A stretch of DNA of 64,000 nt from Acanthococcus lagerstroemiae (GCA_031841125.1 CM063112.1:24330603-24394602), one strand, 5' to 3'. Positions 11,439 through 21,183 are shown, counted from the first letter of the stretch. Translations and numbers: made by a program. The notes: a model not told the origin generated them from the letters alone.

Positions 11439-11734
11439 GTGTTAGACACCTTGTTTATGCATGTAGTTTCAGTTTATGAAATAAAATTAGTTTCCATTGT
11501 TATTTCGTGTCAACGTCAAAGAGAAGAGTTCTCCAACACTTTGTCACCAAGACTGACGTATGTGTTGGCTAAATTAGGAAAAGCCACCTCCATACGTCAA
11601 CATATCCTGAGAGCTTGCGTTCGAGTTTGGGAATGCGGTATCCTGGAAAACTAAAAAACAAAAATGCGTGACGATTAGTTTAGAAGTGAAGGTAAGTTTA
11701 GGCGAAGGTGTAAATGAGGTCCGTGGTATTCGTA

Positions 11735-11835
11735 ATTTGCTCAGCGCAGTGGGTTTTGAACCTGAGACATCAGTCATTTGTTGCGACTCGCCAGCTGCAA
11801 TAGCTATCGCGACCACAAGCGAAACGCGTATAACA
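11735..11835 (-). repeat. tRNA-derived SINE-like fragment
   Basis: On the minus strand GGTTCAAAACCC (near 11,755) fits the RNA polymerase III B box (GGTTCRANNCC). The A box upstream is poor. No cloverleaf is evident, so this is a SINE head or tRNA relic and not a tRNA gene. Confidence 0.4.
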
Positions 11836-11868
11836 AGGCATGTAGGTGTAGTCTATCACAATTAGGGT

Positions 11869-12048
11869 AGGGAATAAATTAAATCCAAAGAAGTTGTGTC
11901 GAGTAAAGCTGGTTCTAAGGAGAACATCGGTGATTTATTTACGAAAGCGTGGTCCAAAGATGTAATAACTAGATTAACGTCGAACCTATTGAAAGAAATC
12001 GAAACTGAAGTCTATTCGTTTGATGTTTTATTCCGTTACTGAGAATGA
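11869..12048 (+). pseudogene. C-terminal end of a copia pol
   Basis: The plus frame contains SKENIGDLFTKAWSKDVITR, ending at a stop at about 12,041. DLFTKAW corresponds to the ADIFTKPL box that closes the RNase H region of Ty1/copia polyproteins. A purine-rich GGGGTGGGGGGTGGG tract (12,211-12,225), followed by TTGTCATT, may be the polypurine tract and LTR start. It is not contiguous with the other copia remnant. Confidence 0.6.
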
Positions 12049-12740
12049 TGTAATTTTTAGGTTTAAACTTAGTATCCGTTTTGTACTCTTGATTCTTGTT
12101 AGCTTAAGTCGTGAAATTTGAGTTTCATGGTTTTGTTTAATAGCAATATTAAACCCAAAGTTTATTTCGAATATTTTAAGTTGTAACTTTGTTTAAAGAA
12201 ACCAAATTATTGGGGTGGGGGGTGGGTTGTCATTTCGATTCGTGTAGTTCGTTCATTTGAATCCTTCGTTCGTTAAAGTGTAGCTCCTACTACAAAGTCA
12301 ACGAAGTTTTCTCTGCTGAAGTCCGATGCTGCTTTTGGCTGATCTTATTTTGGTTTGCCGATGATTTTGTATCGAAACTGCCTCTGTAAATTCAGGACAT
12401 CTTTGCGAATCATCAAATTCTGAGTAAAACGAGCCCTATTTGTTGTAGAATATTTTTGCATATGTTGGGTACAATTATGTTGGCGGTGGGTTAACTACCG
12501 TCCCCACCTTCCTATCGCCGGATACTCATCCCGTGTATACCCTACATAATTTTCAAGTTTGTATAACCATGCGGTTGTACCTTATGGTGTTAATAGTGAT
12601 GTGAGTGCCGGGTAACTTACGGTAACTTACATAAGTGATCGTAAGTTACAAACCCGCAAGGTACGAGTAATTTACCGAATTTTCTATACTTAGCGGTAAC
12701 TTACCGGCAGTTTATGCATTATTTTCATTATTCATTATCA
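12049..12740. other. Possible LTR remnant, a shared ~60-bp motif, and TAACTTAC repeats
   Basis: After the polypurine-like tract comes AT-rich sequence. From 12,479, GTTGGCGGTGGGTTAACTAC and the following ~60 bp resemble 39,052-39,105. Between 12,610 and 12,710 the phrase GTAACTTAC and its complement recur. No gene is seen. Confidence 0.4.
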
Positions 12741-13018
12741 TTAATTTTCACATGTGTGACCTGCGCGGAAGAAAGGGGCCTGTATGCAAAAAAAAGAAAC
12801 AATAATTTTATGATAACAACTATTTTTGGCCGCTCGTTCGCGTGGTGTTATCGAAAAAATTCTAAAAAATTTTCCTAAACTGCTGCAAGTCTTCAAAGTT
12901 GAGTGTCTCATAACGTGAAAACGTTATCAATTTTGTTTATCCGCCCTCCTGCAAGATTTACATTTTTGCGCACAGGTCCCATTCTTCCTGGCAGGTCACG
13001 TGTGTTTTGTGCTTTGAC

Positions 13019-13025
13019 TATAAAA
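13019..13025 (+). promoter_or_regulatory. Possible TATA box
   Basis: TATAAAA, 93 bases before an ATG at 13,118. TCATGG phrases lie about 30 bases downstream. Supported only by its position. Confidence 0.3.
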
Positions 13026-13117
13026 TATACAATCGGACGGTTTCGTGGTATCATGGTTCATGGTTTACACAAGTATACCTAATTGGTGTTAAGTTATAAT
13101 GTAAATGTAAACGTATA

Positions 13118-13456
13118 ATGCCGGAACAACACGAGCATCATTTTGGAATTTTTATGAGTAGATCTCCCCGCATAGGTATCGACGCAGACTCTGCGATAAG
13201 CAATATGAAGAAAATGCATCACGGCTTAGGAAGCATTTCGAGGACTGTCCGTGCGCGTCGAGGTATTCAAAATCAAAAAAATGATGGAGCTGGAGGTGCA
13301 GCGGATGGTATTGATTATGGTTCTAGTAGGAAGTCAAACTTGACAGAAAAAAAGAAGAAAAGAATCCAAATCTATACAGGAACATGCCTCCGTTAATTCT
13401 ACAACCAGGTCATCCTCTATTTCAAACCGACTTGATTTCATGTCATCTCAAGATCA
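13118..13456 (+). CDS. Unrecognised first-exon candidate
   Basis: An ATG opens a 92-residue frame with no domain I know, ending at 13,396. The protein is basic, with Lys runs. At an A-rich run near 13,350 a one-base shift would open a Ser/Thr-rich frame that reads to a clean splice donor (CAG|GTATGAG at 13,457). That suggests a real 5' exon with one indel, or an old pseudogene. Upstream lies the TATA-like box. No downstream exon could be identified. It may equally be chance ORF structure in repeat-rich DNA. Confidence 0.3.
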
Positions 13457-14138
13457 GGTATGAGCACAAATTTTTCAAAGTTTCCATCTTTTCACTTCTG
13501 TATTCATGCTTTGAGTAACATTGTAATTATTATTCATATTCTGCTTCTTCATTTAAAAAAAATGAGAATTTTTGCCCAGGTTCATCGATCCAAATTCAAA
13601 GTAAAAGATTCGATAGTATCCTCCTCTCCGTCGCAAACCCATTTGTTTCGTGTAGTTTTTTTTTTTAACTAGGTACATTTTCGAAATATCCTAAATAACA
13701 TAGGAGAAATTTCAAAATAATAATTTTCGTAATTTGCCACAGTAGAGTTGTTTAAGGGGAAACGGGAAATAAGTTGAAAATTTTCAAACAAAACCATATT
13801 ATTTCAAATGGTGAACAGAGTGAATGAAATGGAATTTATGTTTTCGTCCATTCAAACTGAAAAAAATTAGTCATATTCAAGGTTTTTCCGTGCTTGGGTG
13901 GGTGGACATAGCACTGGGAGATATAGGAAAATGTTCCCTTCAAAAGGTCTTGCCAAATTGGCCAATTCAAGGAAGTTGATTCTTAATTTTTGGAAAACAT
14001 TTTTAAAAGTGTACACCTATTTTTTGTTTGAGATTTCAAAAATGTCCATCGATTGGCAAAATCCAAAATCCATCTGAAGTTGACCAAATTTACCAAGTGT
14101 TGAACTTTTCATCAGATTATTATTGTTGTTGATGTTAT
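13457..14138. other. No recognised feature
   Basis: AT-rich, intron-like sequence. Short ORFs only. Confidence 0.3.
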
Positions 14139-14287
14139 CAGGGCCGTACTCAGGATTTAAGTAAGGGGAGAGGGGCTCAGTCACCGGTCCGCCCTCCTCA
14201 CCGTCTCAATCCATCGGTTTTTTTGTGGTTTTTTTGGCCAATTGGAGGGGCTTGAAACCCTAAAACCCTGCCGTCGATACGGTCCTG
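14139..14287. mobile_element. Short hAT MITE, copy 1 (149 bp)
   Basis: Starts CAGGGCCGTACTCAGGATTT and ends CGATACGGTCCTG, with imperfect inverted ends CAGGGCCGTA / CAGGACCGTA. A related copy sits at 39,303. The 8-bp flanks here do not match cleanly. Confidence 0.6.
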
Positions 14288-15061
14288 CGTTACACGGTCA
14301 ACTAATGAACAAATTTACATGAAAAATCGGGGTTTTGTTCCAGAAAAATCGAAGTTCACGTTTGCTTATATCCACGGGGCGAACAGTCGCAATGATACAA
14401 TTCTTTCGGTTCATTTGACAGCGATTTTTATTACTCTTTAGTTTGCACACACGCCCGCTACATCTCAACGACGAGAATGTTCGCGGTTACAGGGGGCGGG
14501 GAAAGGATAAAATAACCGTGTCCTGAATCTAAATTCGAAATTACATTTTCATCACAATATGGAGTGAATGAATACTTCCGTCGTATTCCATTGATAATCA
14601 TCGACGGTTTTTTCCCTTTCTGTTTTCTTTCTTTCTTTTTATACTTCATTTTACCCTGCACTCGCCATTAAACGCTTTCTTTTCATTTTTTTTTTTCTTC
14701 TTCAACCCTTCAGCTTGTCCTGTCAAAGTTTATAACCGTGAAGTAGTTGGAAGTGTAATCTTTATACAGTGAATAATGGACTGGTAACGATAGCGAGAAA
14801 AGAAATAAATTGTCAGACAGGCTTCTCAATTTCTTTTTTATAGACACTGGCCGCCGGTGTAGTCAGCTTGGCCGCGGTTGCGTCCGACGAAATTTTCAAC
14901 ATTTTGACGAGAGGGGATACTGGATGGCTGAAATTACTTTTCTCTTTGTGGCTGTAGTTCCGAATCGATTATGCACAGCGATTTTTATTTCGGAACGGCG
15001 GCAGTTGTGATCTCGATTTTCTAAACGTGACCTCTTAGAACAGTTTTAGGGGTACCCCCTG
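14288..15061. other. No recognised feature
   Basis: Short ORFs on both strands without domains. Nothing supportable. Confidence 0.3.
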
Positions 15062-15230
15062 TGGTCTGGTTGACCGAGTGGATAGCGCGCTGGTCTCGAA
15101 ATCCGGAGGCCCCTGGATCGAGTCCACGTAGCAACTCGCTACATTTCGACCTAGGCCGCTTTTTCGGCCAGAAGAGAAGAGGGCTAAGTCAGCCCTAACA
15201 GGCTCCCCGACGTCCCGAGGCAACAACCAG
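15062..15230 (+). repeat. tRNA-derived SINE, copy 1, full head
   Basis: The head carries TGGTTGACCGAGTGG (A-box region of a Ser/Leu-type tRNA) and GGATCGAGTCC (B box, 15,115-15,125). The body follows: CTACATTTCGACCTAGGCCG, then a TTTTTCGGCC hairpin, then AGAGGGCTAAGTCAGCCCT. The same body occurs at 26,587, 43,205 and 49,559, all on the minus strand. Pol III transcription from the internal boxes would be expected, with a LINE supplying the reverse transcriptase. Confidence 0.8.
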
Positions 15231-15620
15231 ATTCAAAATCAGTACAAAGAAAAACACCGAGCTCAAAACGAGCAGAACAAGAGGTGGATTTGAGCTCAAT
15301 AATTTATAGTTACATTGATTAGACATAATACGTTTTGAACTGCAATCTATAAGAATGTGAATTTTGTTTCGTATTTTCAGTATTATTAATTTTAAAATCA
15401 GATTCAGGAATCAGGATCGCAGTCATAAATTTTGCTTGGTGCCTATCTATTCATTTTTATTATTTATTAATAATTATTTGTAATTTCAATTTCAGGAATC
15501 GAAGCTCAACAAGCAATGTACGACTGAGTAAACACTACCAGCTCTAGTTGTGTTACTAAAGCCAGCAACAATGAACGAAAATTCAATGAAATTTGGAAGA
15601 AAACGTATTCCTGGAGTACG
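15231..15620. other. Flank of the mariner insertion
   Basis: AT-rich. Just before the mariner (15,570-15,620) a short Asn/Lys-rich open frame ends at the insertion site. No identity is recognised. Confidence 0.3.
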
Positions 15621-15622
15621 TA

Positions 15623-16565
15623 CGAGGTGTGACAATTAAGTAATGAGACTGATTTTATTGCCGCGCTCGTGGTAACACTGCGACCTTGAAATTTTTACGG
15701 TGATGTAGCGGCATCCTTCCCCTCTCCAACGATATGTTTACGGTCTCTCTAATTGCAGTAGTTCGTCCTGTGTCGCGTTAAATAAACATATGTTGTTAGT
15801 GTTCGTCACGAAAATGGAGAAGCTAAATTTAGAGCAAATAATAAAATTTTGTGCTAAATCGGGCGAAACTGCTAAGGAAACGTATTCCAAAATATTGAAG
15901 GTGTATGGTAGTGCTTCTCTTAGTCGTGCCCAGGTGTTTCGATGGCACAAGCAGTTCAAGGAGGGCCATGAGCTGTCTCCGAACGCCCCTCGTCCGAAAA
16001 AAGCTCGCATGAGCAAGTCGAAGGTGAAAACCATGATCATTACCTTCTTCGACAGCCGCGGAATCGTCCACAAAGAATTCGTACCACCTGGGCAGACCGT
16101 AAATCAATATTTCTACCGCGAAGTCCTCGAAAGATTGCGAAAACGAATTTTCTGGGTGCGTCCAGACATCGCAAAGACTTGGATCCTTCATCACGACAAT
16201 GCGCCGTGTCACACAGCCCTCAGTGTTTCGCAGTATTTGACCTCCAAAGGGATCACCATGTTACAGCAGCCGCCTTATTCGCCTGATATGTCCCCCTGCG
16301 ACTTCTTCCTATTCCCCAGAGTGAAATTGGTGGTCAAAGGAACCCATTTCGAGTTGATTGAGGCGATCCAAGCGGCCGTGACAAGGGTACTCATGGACAT
16401 TCCAGTTGAAGCGTTCCAGAAATGTTACCAAGCGTGGAAAAATCGATGGGCTCGCTGTATAGCTGCCCAAGGGGAGTACTTCGAAGGGGATGGAGCAGTT
16501 GTTGAATAAATTTTAAATATACGGCTTTTATAACGTCAGTCTCATTACTTAATTGTCACACCTCG
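15623..16565 (+). mobile_element. mariner element with perfect 30-bp TIRs (943 bp)
   Basis: The left end is CGAGGTGTGACAATTAAGTA continuing ATGAGACTGA; the right end is its exact reverse complement. TA flanks both sides (15,621-15,622 and 16,566-16,567). Full-length mariners are about 1.3 kb, so roughly 0.3 kb has been lost internally. Perfect TIRs indicate a recent copy that could still be mobilised in trans. Confidence 0.95.
15814..16509 (+). CDS. mariner transposase with in-frame internal deletion (231 aa)
   Basis: The start at 15,814 (MEKLNLEQIIKFC) matches the usual mariner N terminus; the ATG at 15,790 would add eight residues. Residues 1-50 are the first helix-turn-helix, ending RWHKQFKEG. 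Residue 60 onward is the catalytic core: RPKKARMSKSKVKTM, then GIVHKEFVPPGQTVNQYFYR. HHDNAPCH gives D128 and PCDFFLFP gives D163, spaced 34 residues: the DD34D signature. The second HTH and the first catalytic Asp (in the usual GDESW box) are absent, about 105 residues short of the ~345 usual. The frame is otherwise open to a proper C terminus (QGEYFEGDG). Without the first Asp it cannot cut DNA. It could still bind TIRs or dimerise. Confidence 0.93.
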   Translation: MEKLNLEQIIKFCAKSGETAKETYSKILKVYGSASLSRAQVFRWHKQFKEGHELSPNAPRPKKARMSKSKVKTMIITFFDSRGIVHKEFVPPGQTVNQYFYREVLERLRKRIFWVRPDIAKTWILHHDNAPCHTALSVSQYLTSKGITMLQQPPYSPDMSPCDFFLFPRVKLVVKGTHFELIEAIQAAVTRVLMDIPVEAFQKCYQAWKNRWARCIAAQGEYFEGDGAVVE

Positions 16566-16567
16566 TA

Positions 16568-17259
16568 CATGTTTTCATGTACCTAAACCGTTTTCGTTTC
16601 GGTACGGCTGTTCTACGCCCCCCTGCTACGGCGAACAACTTCAAGTATATCGACAAAGAACGATTCAAGAAAGTGCAAAAGTTGTACTATGACCGATGCG
16701 CAACTTCCAATTATACGCAATACCGCCCCTCCTTCTCAGCATGACGAATATAAATATGCCGAATGTACGCTCCTCTTGGGAGTTACAGAAAAAATACTTT
16801 GCGAGATAGCTCCGCATGCTTTCTTAAACTTCAAGGACAAAGCCTCAGCCAAATCCGCATCTAGACCTCTTTTTTGACGACGATGGTTTGATACATACGT
16901 TACCGAGGCCGGCTCCAAAACATTTCATTCTCTTGGGAAACAATACCCACCCAATTCTTCTGCCATGAGATAGCCCCCTAACCGAAGTGTATATGTATAT
17001 AGTGAATCAGCATATTCTAGCTAATCCCCGGACATATACTGTTATGCCCAGGTCAAGGGATCCGGTTTAGAGCACACTGGAGACAACTTCACTAATATGT
17101 GTCTCGGAATAATCAGGCATAAGTAATAAATTAGATGTCTACCAATTGATGATTCGATTTGTAGGACTATAAAGTCTTGTCATACTATGTACTTTTGAAT
17201 CTTCTAATAATGTATTTCCTTTTCCCCTCATGTAATACAATCACTGTCCGCAGATTTCC
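16568..17259. other. Coding-like debris of unknown origin
   Basis: A plus frame at 16,689-16,877 has no recognisable domain. Sequence character is similar to the virus-like tract that follows. Confidence 0.3.
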
Positions 17260-17424
17260 ATGTATGAGACCCAGTCTGTGTTCTCAGACACTAAAGTGGA
17301 CATGGACTTCAATACCATGGACAGTGAAAACGATAACGACGACGACCTACGAACAGCCGACATGAAGATGACTGATGAACTCACTATTGGAACACCGAAA
17401 AGGCTTCAGAGTGACTCACCCTAA
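17260..17424 (+). CDS. Small acidic ORF (54 aa), unrecognised
   Basis: The ATG at 17,260 opens a frame with an acidic Asp/Asn cluster (ENDNDDDLRTADMKM) and a stop at 17,422. No family recognised. It could be a fragment of a longer protein in the virus-like tract. The codon composition is balanced and not AT-driven, unlike the spacers nearby. Confidence 0.25.
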   Translation: MYETQSVFSDTKVDMDFNTMDSENDNDDDLRTADMKMTDELTIGTPKRLQSDSP

Positions 17425-17444
17425 CTAGAGCGAAATTCATTCGA

Positions 17445-17837
17445 ATGTGGAGGACTATGGTCCACAAACGTTCACAGCATGTTAATTATCGCTGTAAAGG
17501 TGTTCATCCCGGCAACTTTACACACATAGCGCCGAATCTACCCGTACCGGCTCCCCTCGGTAACATCGTCACGTCAATTGACGCGTACAGCTCAAACGCG
17601 ACTGGTTACAGAATGGAAATCATACCTGAAGTCCTAGTCAGGCTGTGTAAACTCGAACGGACGTCGGTCGTCAAGAAAAGATAGTTCTTAATCTGAACTA
17701 TGAAAGCTGAAACCGAAGTCTGAAAAGTGGAAAACATACAAGAAAAAGCCCCCCAAAAAATGCATGAAGAAATATATGAACAAAGAATAAACAAGTCGAT
17801 CAGGTCCAAAAATCGTGAACGAGTCCTTGTTCTTTTA
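17445..17837. other. Unassigned GC-richer sequence
   Basis: An open plus frame at 17,445-17,684 has no recognised domain. Nothing else supportable. Confidence 0.3.
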
Positions 17838-17839
17838 AT

Positions 17840-17846
17840 GGGGGGG

Positions 17847-17880
<34 letters not shown>
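17840..17880. repeat. G run followed by (GA)n microsatellite
   Basis: A run of nine or so G bases is followed by about 16 GA dinucleotides. Confidence 0.95.
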
Positions 17881-17882
<2 letters not shown>

Positions 17883-18086
17883 TGAATTCACCAAATAGTG
17901 AACAAGAGCAAGTACTTGCCCTTGCTCTCCAAGAGCAACGCCCTTCTCTGATATAAATTCATGCGGCATAGAACTTCATATCAGCTGAGTATACATACAC
18001 TGGTTAAGTCGTTGTAGTCCTCATATTATCAGCATTTTACGATTTCTGAGACCTATTTTTGATTTGCTCTCAACCAGAGCCCTAAA

Positions 18087-18185
18087 ATGGGTGTGCCAGA
18101 ACAGCGGAGTAAGGAGACAGACCATAGCGTTGAGAGAATTAATGGATAATTGTGTGTATGTACGTAGGCAGAGAACAGGTAAAAT
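18087..18185 (+). repeat. 99-bp inverted repeat, left arm
   Basis: From ATGGGTGTGCCAGAACAGCG to CAGGTAAAAT. The reverse complement of 26,487-26,585 matches with about two substitutions over 99 bp. The arm ends abruptly on both sides. Both arms contain the same ATG reading MYVGR.QVK outward from the repeat. Confidence 0.85.
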
Positions 18186-18879
18186 CCGGTGAGTCTGCAC
18201 CAGACAAAAATAATTATTTTGATGCGGTGCAATCATTTGTTTAGTCGGGAGGATTTTGTGATAACGTGCCTGGAGTACTACGGTGCCATGCGAGAATATC
18301 AAGAGATTGTAAAGCGTATTCCCCGACCGTCCACCGCCCAATTTCATCCCATTAGTAAGCCTGCCTACACCGCCCAATTTTACTGTGGGGGTGGGGGGTG
18401 ATGTGCTGCTGACCCCAGCAACAGAGTGAAGGAGTAATCAAATCAGGCCGGGCAGCGCTAGCATCGACTGATCAGTCTCCAAAAAGTGAAGTTTGGCAAA
18501 AGTTGAGAGGCTAGCAATAATAATAGTTTACATCGAAAGAAAATGCTTGGTTCAAAAATTTGTTTTCACTGTAAAAACTTGAATAACGTCTAACCTTTCG
18601 AGATCTTTCAATTTTAATGAGTCTGTACATGTATGGAGGAAATGCATAGTTCACTCTGCCGGGCTTATCAATACTAACTGACAGGAACGCATGCTCGCGA
18701 ATGCTCGGCCTGAATACTGGTACACTCATACATATGATAATAATAAAAGTCACACTAATCGCCATCTGTTTCTTGTAATAGGCGTCCTGTCCAGTTGTAT
18801 GCGGATGTACGCGCAAAAAATCGCGCAACTCCTGACTAGCTCACGACGGGGCCAAATTAGTGGAGCATATAGCCGTCTT
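18186..18879. other. Spacer upstream of the primase-like region
   Basis: Contains open plus frames at 18,189-18,401 and from 18,691, with no domain in this part. Confidence 0.3.
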
Positions 18880-19613
18880 ACGTCAGATCAGCTCGACCAA
18901 GCAGAATACCTATTCACCAAGGAGGGACGAACACCAACCGGCCGAGTGGGGCGCTATACGTTTACGCAACACCCGGTCGCGTTTTACACATATATGTCAA
19001 AACGAACCACCCGCGACCGTCAGGAAGAGTGTTTTTATGAAGTTATTGGGTTTTCCGAACAAACGCAATTGTATTTTGACATTGACAACTACGAAATGAC
19101 ATTACAGCGCAGACGGCGGCAATTCAACTGTATCTCAAATATCAGTTGCGAATTGATACCGTCCAGACTGTGTACAAAATTCTAACCGCCTCTAATTCGA
19201 CCCAACATTCTTATCATGTGACCTTTCCCGGTATCCTGTTCTCAGAAATCGACCGGATGAAACTCTTCGTGAAAGCCATGCCACTGTTCCTGCAGGATGG
19301 CATTCACCAATCCGTATATCACGACAGCCGACAAATGCGATTGATGACCCAATCGAAATTGGGTCAAAATCGCCCCTTTCGAGTACTGTGTCACACGTTG
19401 CCCTATCCGAACTCGTCTTATTACACCAACCAAGTCCTTTTCCTGCATTCGCTCATTTACGTCCGGACTTTGTTATATGCGTGCTGTGATATACCTACCC
19501 CGGGTGTCAGCAAAGTGTCATCCGTTTCTGACTTGCATATGCCTCTGAGATCAGCAGAGCACGCTGAGATGTCGCCATATTTACGCGCTTACTTAATGGA
19601 CAATAGTTCTTAA
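18880..19613 (+). pseudogene. AEP primase (PrimPol / large-DNA-virus type) fragment in two frames
   Basis: Archaeo-eukaryotic primases synthesise primers using three motifs. The first open frame (to 19,185) contains ECFYEVIGFSEQ and then QLYFDIDN (about 19,065-19,090), the DxD metal-binding motif I. Near 19,090 the relation moves to another frame (open to 19,613). That frame holds QHSYHVTFPG (about 19,204-19,233), fitting the SxH motif II, and VYHDSRQMRLMTQSKLGQN (about 19,315-19,370), fitting the late Asp motif III with the RNFRL.SSKLGK-like context of PrimPol. Spacing and order fit the family. No C-terminal zinc motif is seen. A frameshift between motifs I and II argues for a fossil. A host PrimPol pseudogene is the alternative to a viral or mobile-element origin. 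Confidence 0.6.
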
Positions 19614-19621
19614 AGCTGCGA

Positions 19622-19999
19622 GCACTTTTTCATGTTCGTGAAGCTATCAAAAGAATTAGAGAAAACTTGGAATCAATACATGCGGAAGACCCTTTCAGTC
19701 GAAGGTATCGTCTGACAACCAGAAAATCAAGCTCGCCAAAGGAAATTAAAGACAAGTTTGAGGAATTCAAGAATTTTAAAAAGCAAATGCTGACTGTTGA
19801 AGACCGAATTAGAAAGGCCAGAAACAAACGAGGTCACCCTATAGACAAAATAAGTGAACTTGTATTTGAAGAAATAGATGCAGATTTACAGATACTTTTA
19901 CAATCAAAAGAAACGTTAGTGTCTACTGAAGAAGTTGAAATGATAAAAACTATGGCCAAGTATGCCGGTGTAAAAATTTTGCAAAATTTATTTGCATAG
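19622..19999 (+). CDS. Unrecognised charged helical ORF (~120 aa)
   Basis: The frame is open from before 19,622 and reads HVREAIKRIRENLESIHAED, then DKFEEFKNFKKQMLTVEDRI, ending KILQNLFA at 19,999. There is no in-frame ATG at its left, so it is probably a 3' exon or C-terminal fragment. It is rich in Lys/Glu and predicted mostly helical by eye. No family is recognised. It begins immediately after the primase-like frame ends but its AT-rich codons differ, so a separate origin (for example a transposon) is likely. Confidence 0.35.
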   Translation, partial: ALFHVREAIKRIRENLESIHAEDPFSRRYRLTTRKSSSPKEIKDKFEEFKNFKKQMLTVEDRIRKARNKRGHPIDKISELVFEEIDADLQILLQSKETLVSTEEVEMIKTMAKYAGVKILQNLFA

Positions 20000-20662
20000 T
20001 GACTAACTTTTGAAATTTAGAAAAACTACAATTTTTTATTTATTTGACGAGCCATAAAACTACACAGACGAGTTATTAGCGGATAGATTAGAGATTAGGG
20101 GAGAGAGAATTTGGGTTTTCCAAAATTTGTTTCAATGTTGGAAAATGAAGGGGTTGTACTCATAGAATGATTAAATGTTAGGAGTCGAGGTTAAAATAGG
20201 ATTAAAAATTTTGAGGAGAGTAATGGTCTGTTTTGCGGTCCCATTGGACATTATCATGTTTGTTTAAGTTGATGTGCCAGGGATCCAAGCAAATGTAATA
20301 CTTGATTGTCCTGAATGGAGAGAAAGGAAAATCCGTTGAATCAAGGATGACTTGTGGAAGGGGGCCTGGAGGGATTCAAGTGATGAAAGGGGATCTGTTA
20401 GGAATAAAAAATTACTAGAGGGCATTTTAATCATTAATATTTTCAACTTTTACTCAGATATTTTTTTCCTGTTTGTACATTTTCAATTTTTTCAACATTT
20501 GAATTTTATATTTGAACTGGACAAGGTTTAAGCTACTTTGGTTTAAATTTTGTGATATCCGTATCATTTTTTCCCTATCGACAGCACTCAGTGAGACAAG
20601 AACCTTAGTTTAGTATGAATGCTGCTTAGTCTATTGAATTGCAGTACATTGAGGTTTTACTG
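20000..20662. repeat. AT-rich tract ending in a Tigger-like right terminus
   Basis: The tract ends GTACATTGAGGTTTTACTG at 20,662, followed by TA. CAGTAAAACCTC (reading inward) is a typical pogo/Tigger terminus. No matching left end was found. The 19.6-20.0 kb ORF may belong to the same decayed element. Confidence 0.4.
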
Positions 20663-20699
20663 TACTTTTAAAGGATATTTAGCATATTTCTTGTCAATA

Positions 20700-20785
20700 A
20701 CAAACAAGTGAACTGTGATAAATTCATTTTTTATCATTCTATTTATTTATTTATTTTTTTATTTATTTATTCATTTTTAAATGAA
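20700..20785. repeat. Low-complexity ATTT-rich run
   Basis: Repeated ATTTATTT units near 20,740-20,775. Confidence 0.8.
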
Positions 20786-20907
20786 TTACTAATATGAGTT
20801 TGATATTTGACTGTGGCTGTATCCTGCTGTGATAAAGTGACTGAATTGTGATAAATTAATTTTACATTTCTAACACTGCCTGTAATATTCAGTTTTTAAA
20901 TAAGTTA

Positions 20908-21164
20908 TCAGTTTTCTATTTTTAATAATTTTACATGTTGACCTCGAGTCCGCCTCAAGAAGGAGAATCGGGAGCTGCGAACTAACAAGCTGTCCCATAC
21001 GTCAGATGGCATCGCAACTGATTTTGATGTCCCTGAACTTGCGGAGTGATGATGATAGAGGAGGATGGGCGTACGACGAGGATAGAAATTTGAAAAACAG
21101 TAATCATGATAGGTGAGGACTTCATATATTTGTTCGGGATAGAGGTGATTTAGATATTGCTTAT
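20908..21164 (-). pseudogene. Unrecognised coding-like fragment left of the six-exon transposon
   Basis: The minus frame is open up to the insertion point at 21,164. It is rich in Tyr, His and Ser, with no known domain. The sequence on the other side of the transposon (25,698 upward, minus) is also open, but in a frame offset by one, so continuity is possible and not shown. It may belong to the same virus-like locus as the primase. Confidence 0.3.
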
Positions 21165-21183
21165 CGACGGTGTCATGACAATA

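Larger units (their letters stand above)
8986..11453 (-). mobile_element. hAT-like DNA transposon, decayed, with nested Tigger (2,468 bp)
   Basis: Termini are CAGGGTGTCTAACA and TGTTAGACACCTTG, inverted repeats with one mismatch in 14. TTTAT directly flanks both sides (8981-8985 and 11454-11458), again a 5-bp duplication. Both subterminal zones are built of repeated GCAGGAG motifs. A transposase lies on the minus strand, and a 749-bp Tigger element is inserted in it. The ends relate it to the short elements at 2.3-3.2 kb, for which a relative of this transposase could have acted in trans. Confidence 0.83.
8850..11538 (+). mobile_element. Putative copia-type LTR (~210 bp) split by a hAT-like insertion
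   Basis: Starts TGTTAGAAG right after GAAAGGAG and ends CTCCAACA, giving short TGTT...AACA inverted ends typical of LTRs. Removing the inserted hAT-like element (8986-11453) and one copy of its TTTAT duplication leaves about 210 bp, a plausible LTR size. It would be the 3' LTR of the copia remnant at 6895-8160. No second LTR is available to confirm this. Confidence 0.45.

Noticed and set aside
11394..11654. A protein starting with MQEMQEMQEM repeats
   Set aside because: Translation of the GCAGGAG subterminal repeats, not a gene.
15062..15135. A tRNA-Ser/Leu gene
   Set aside because: The same body follows related sequences at three other sites, which marks a SINE.
15829..16212. Minus ORF in the mariner
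   Set aside because: Antisense shadow of the transposase.
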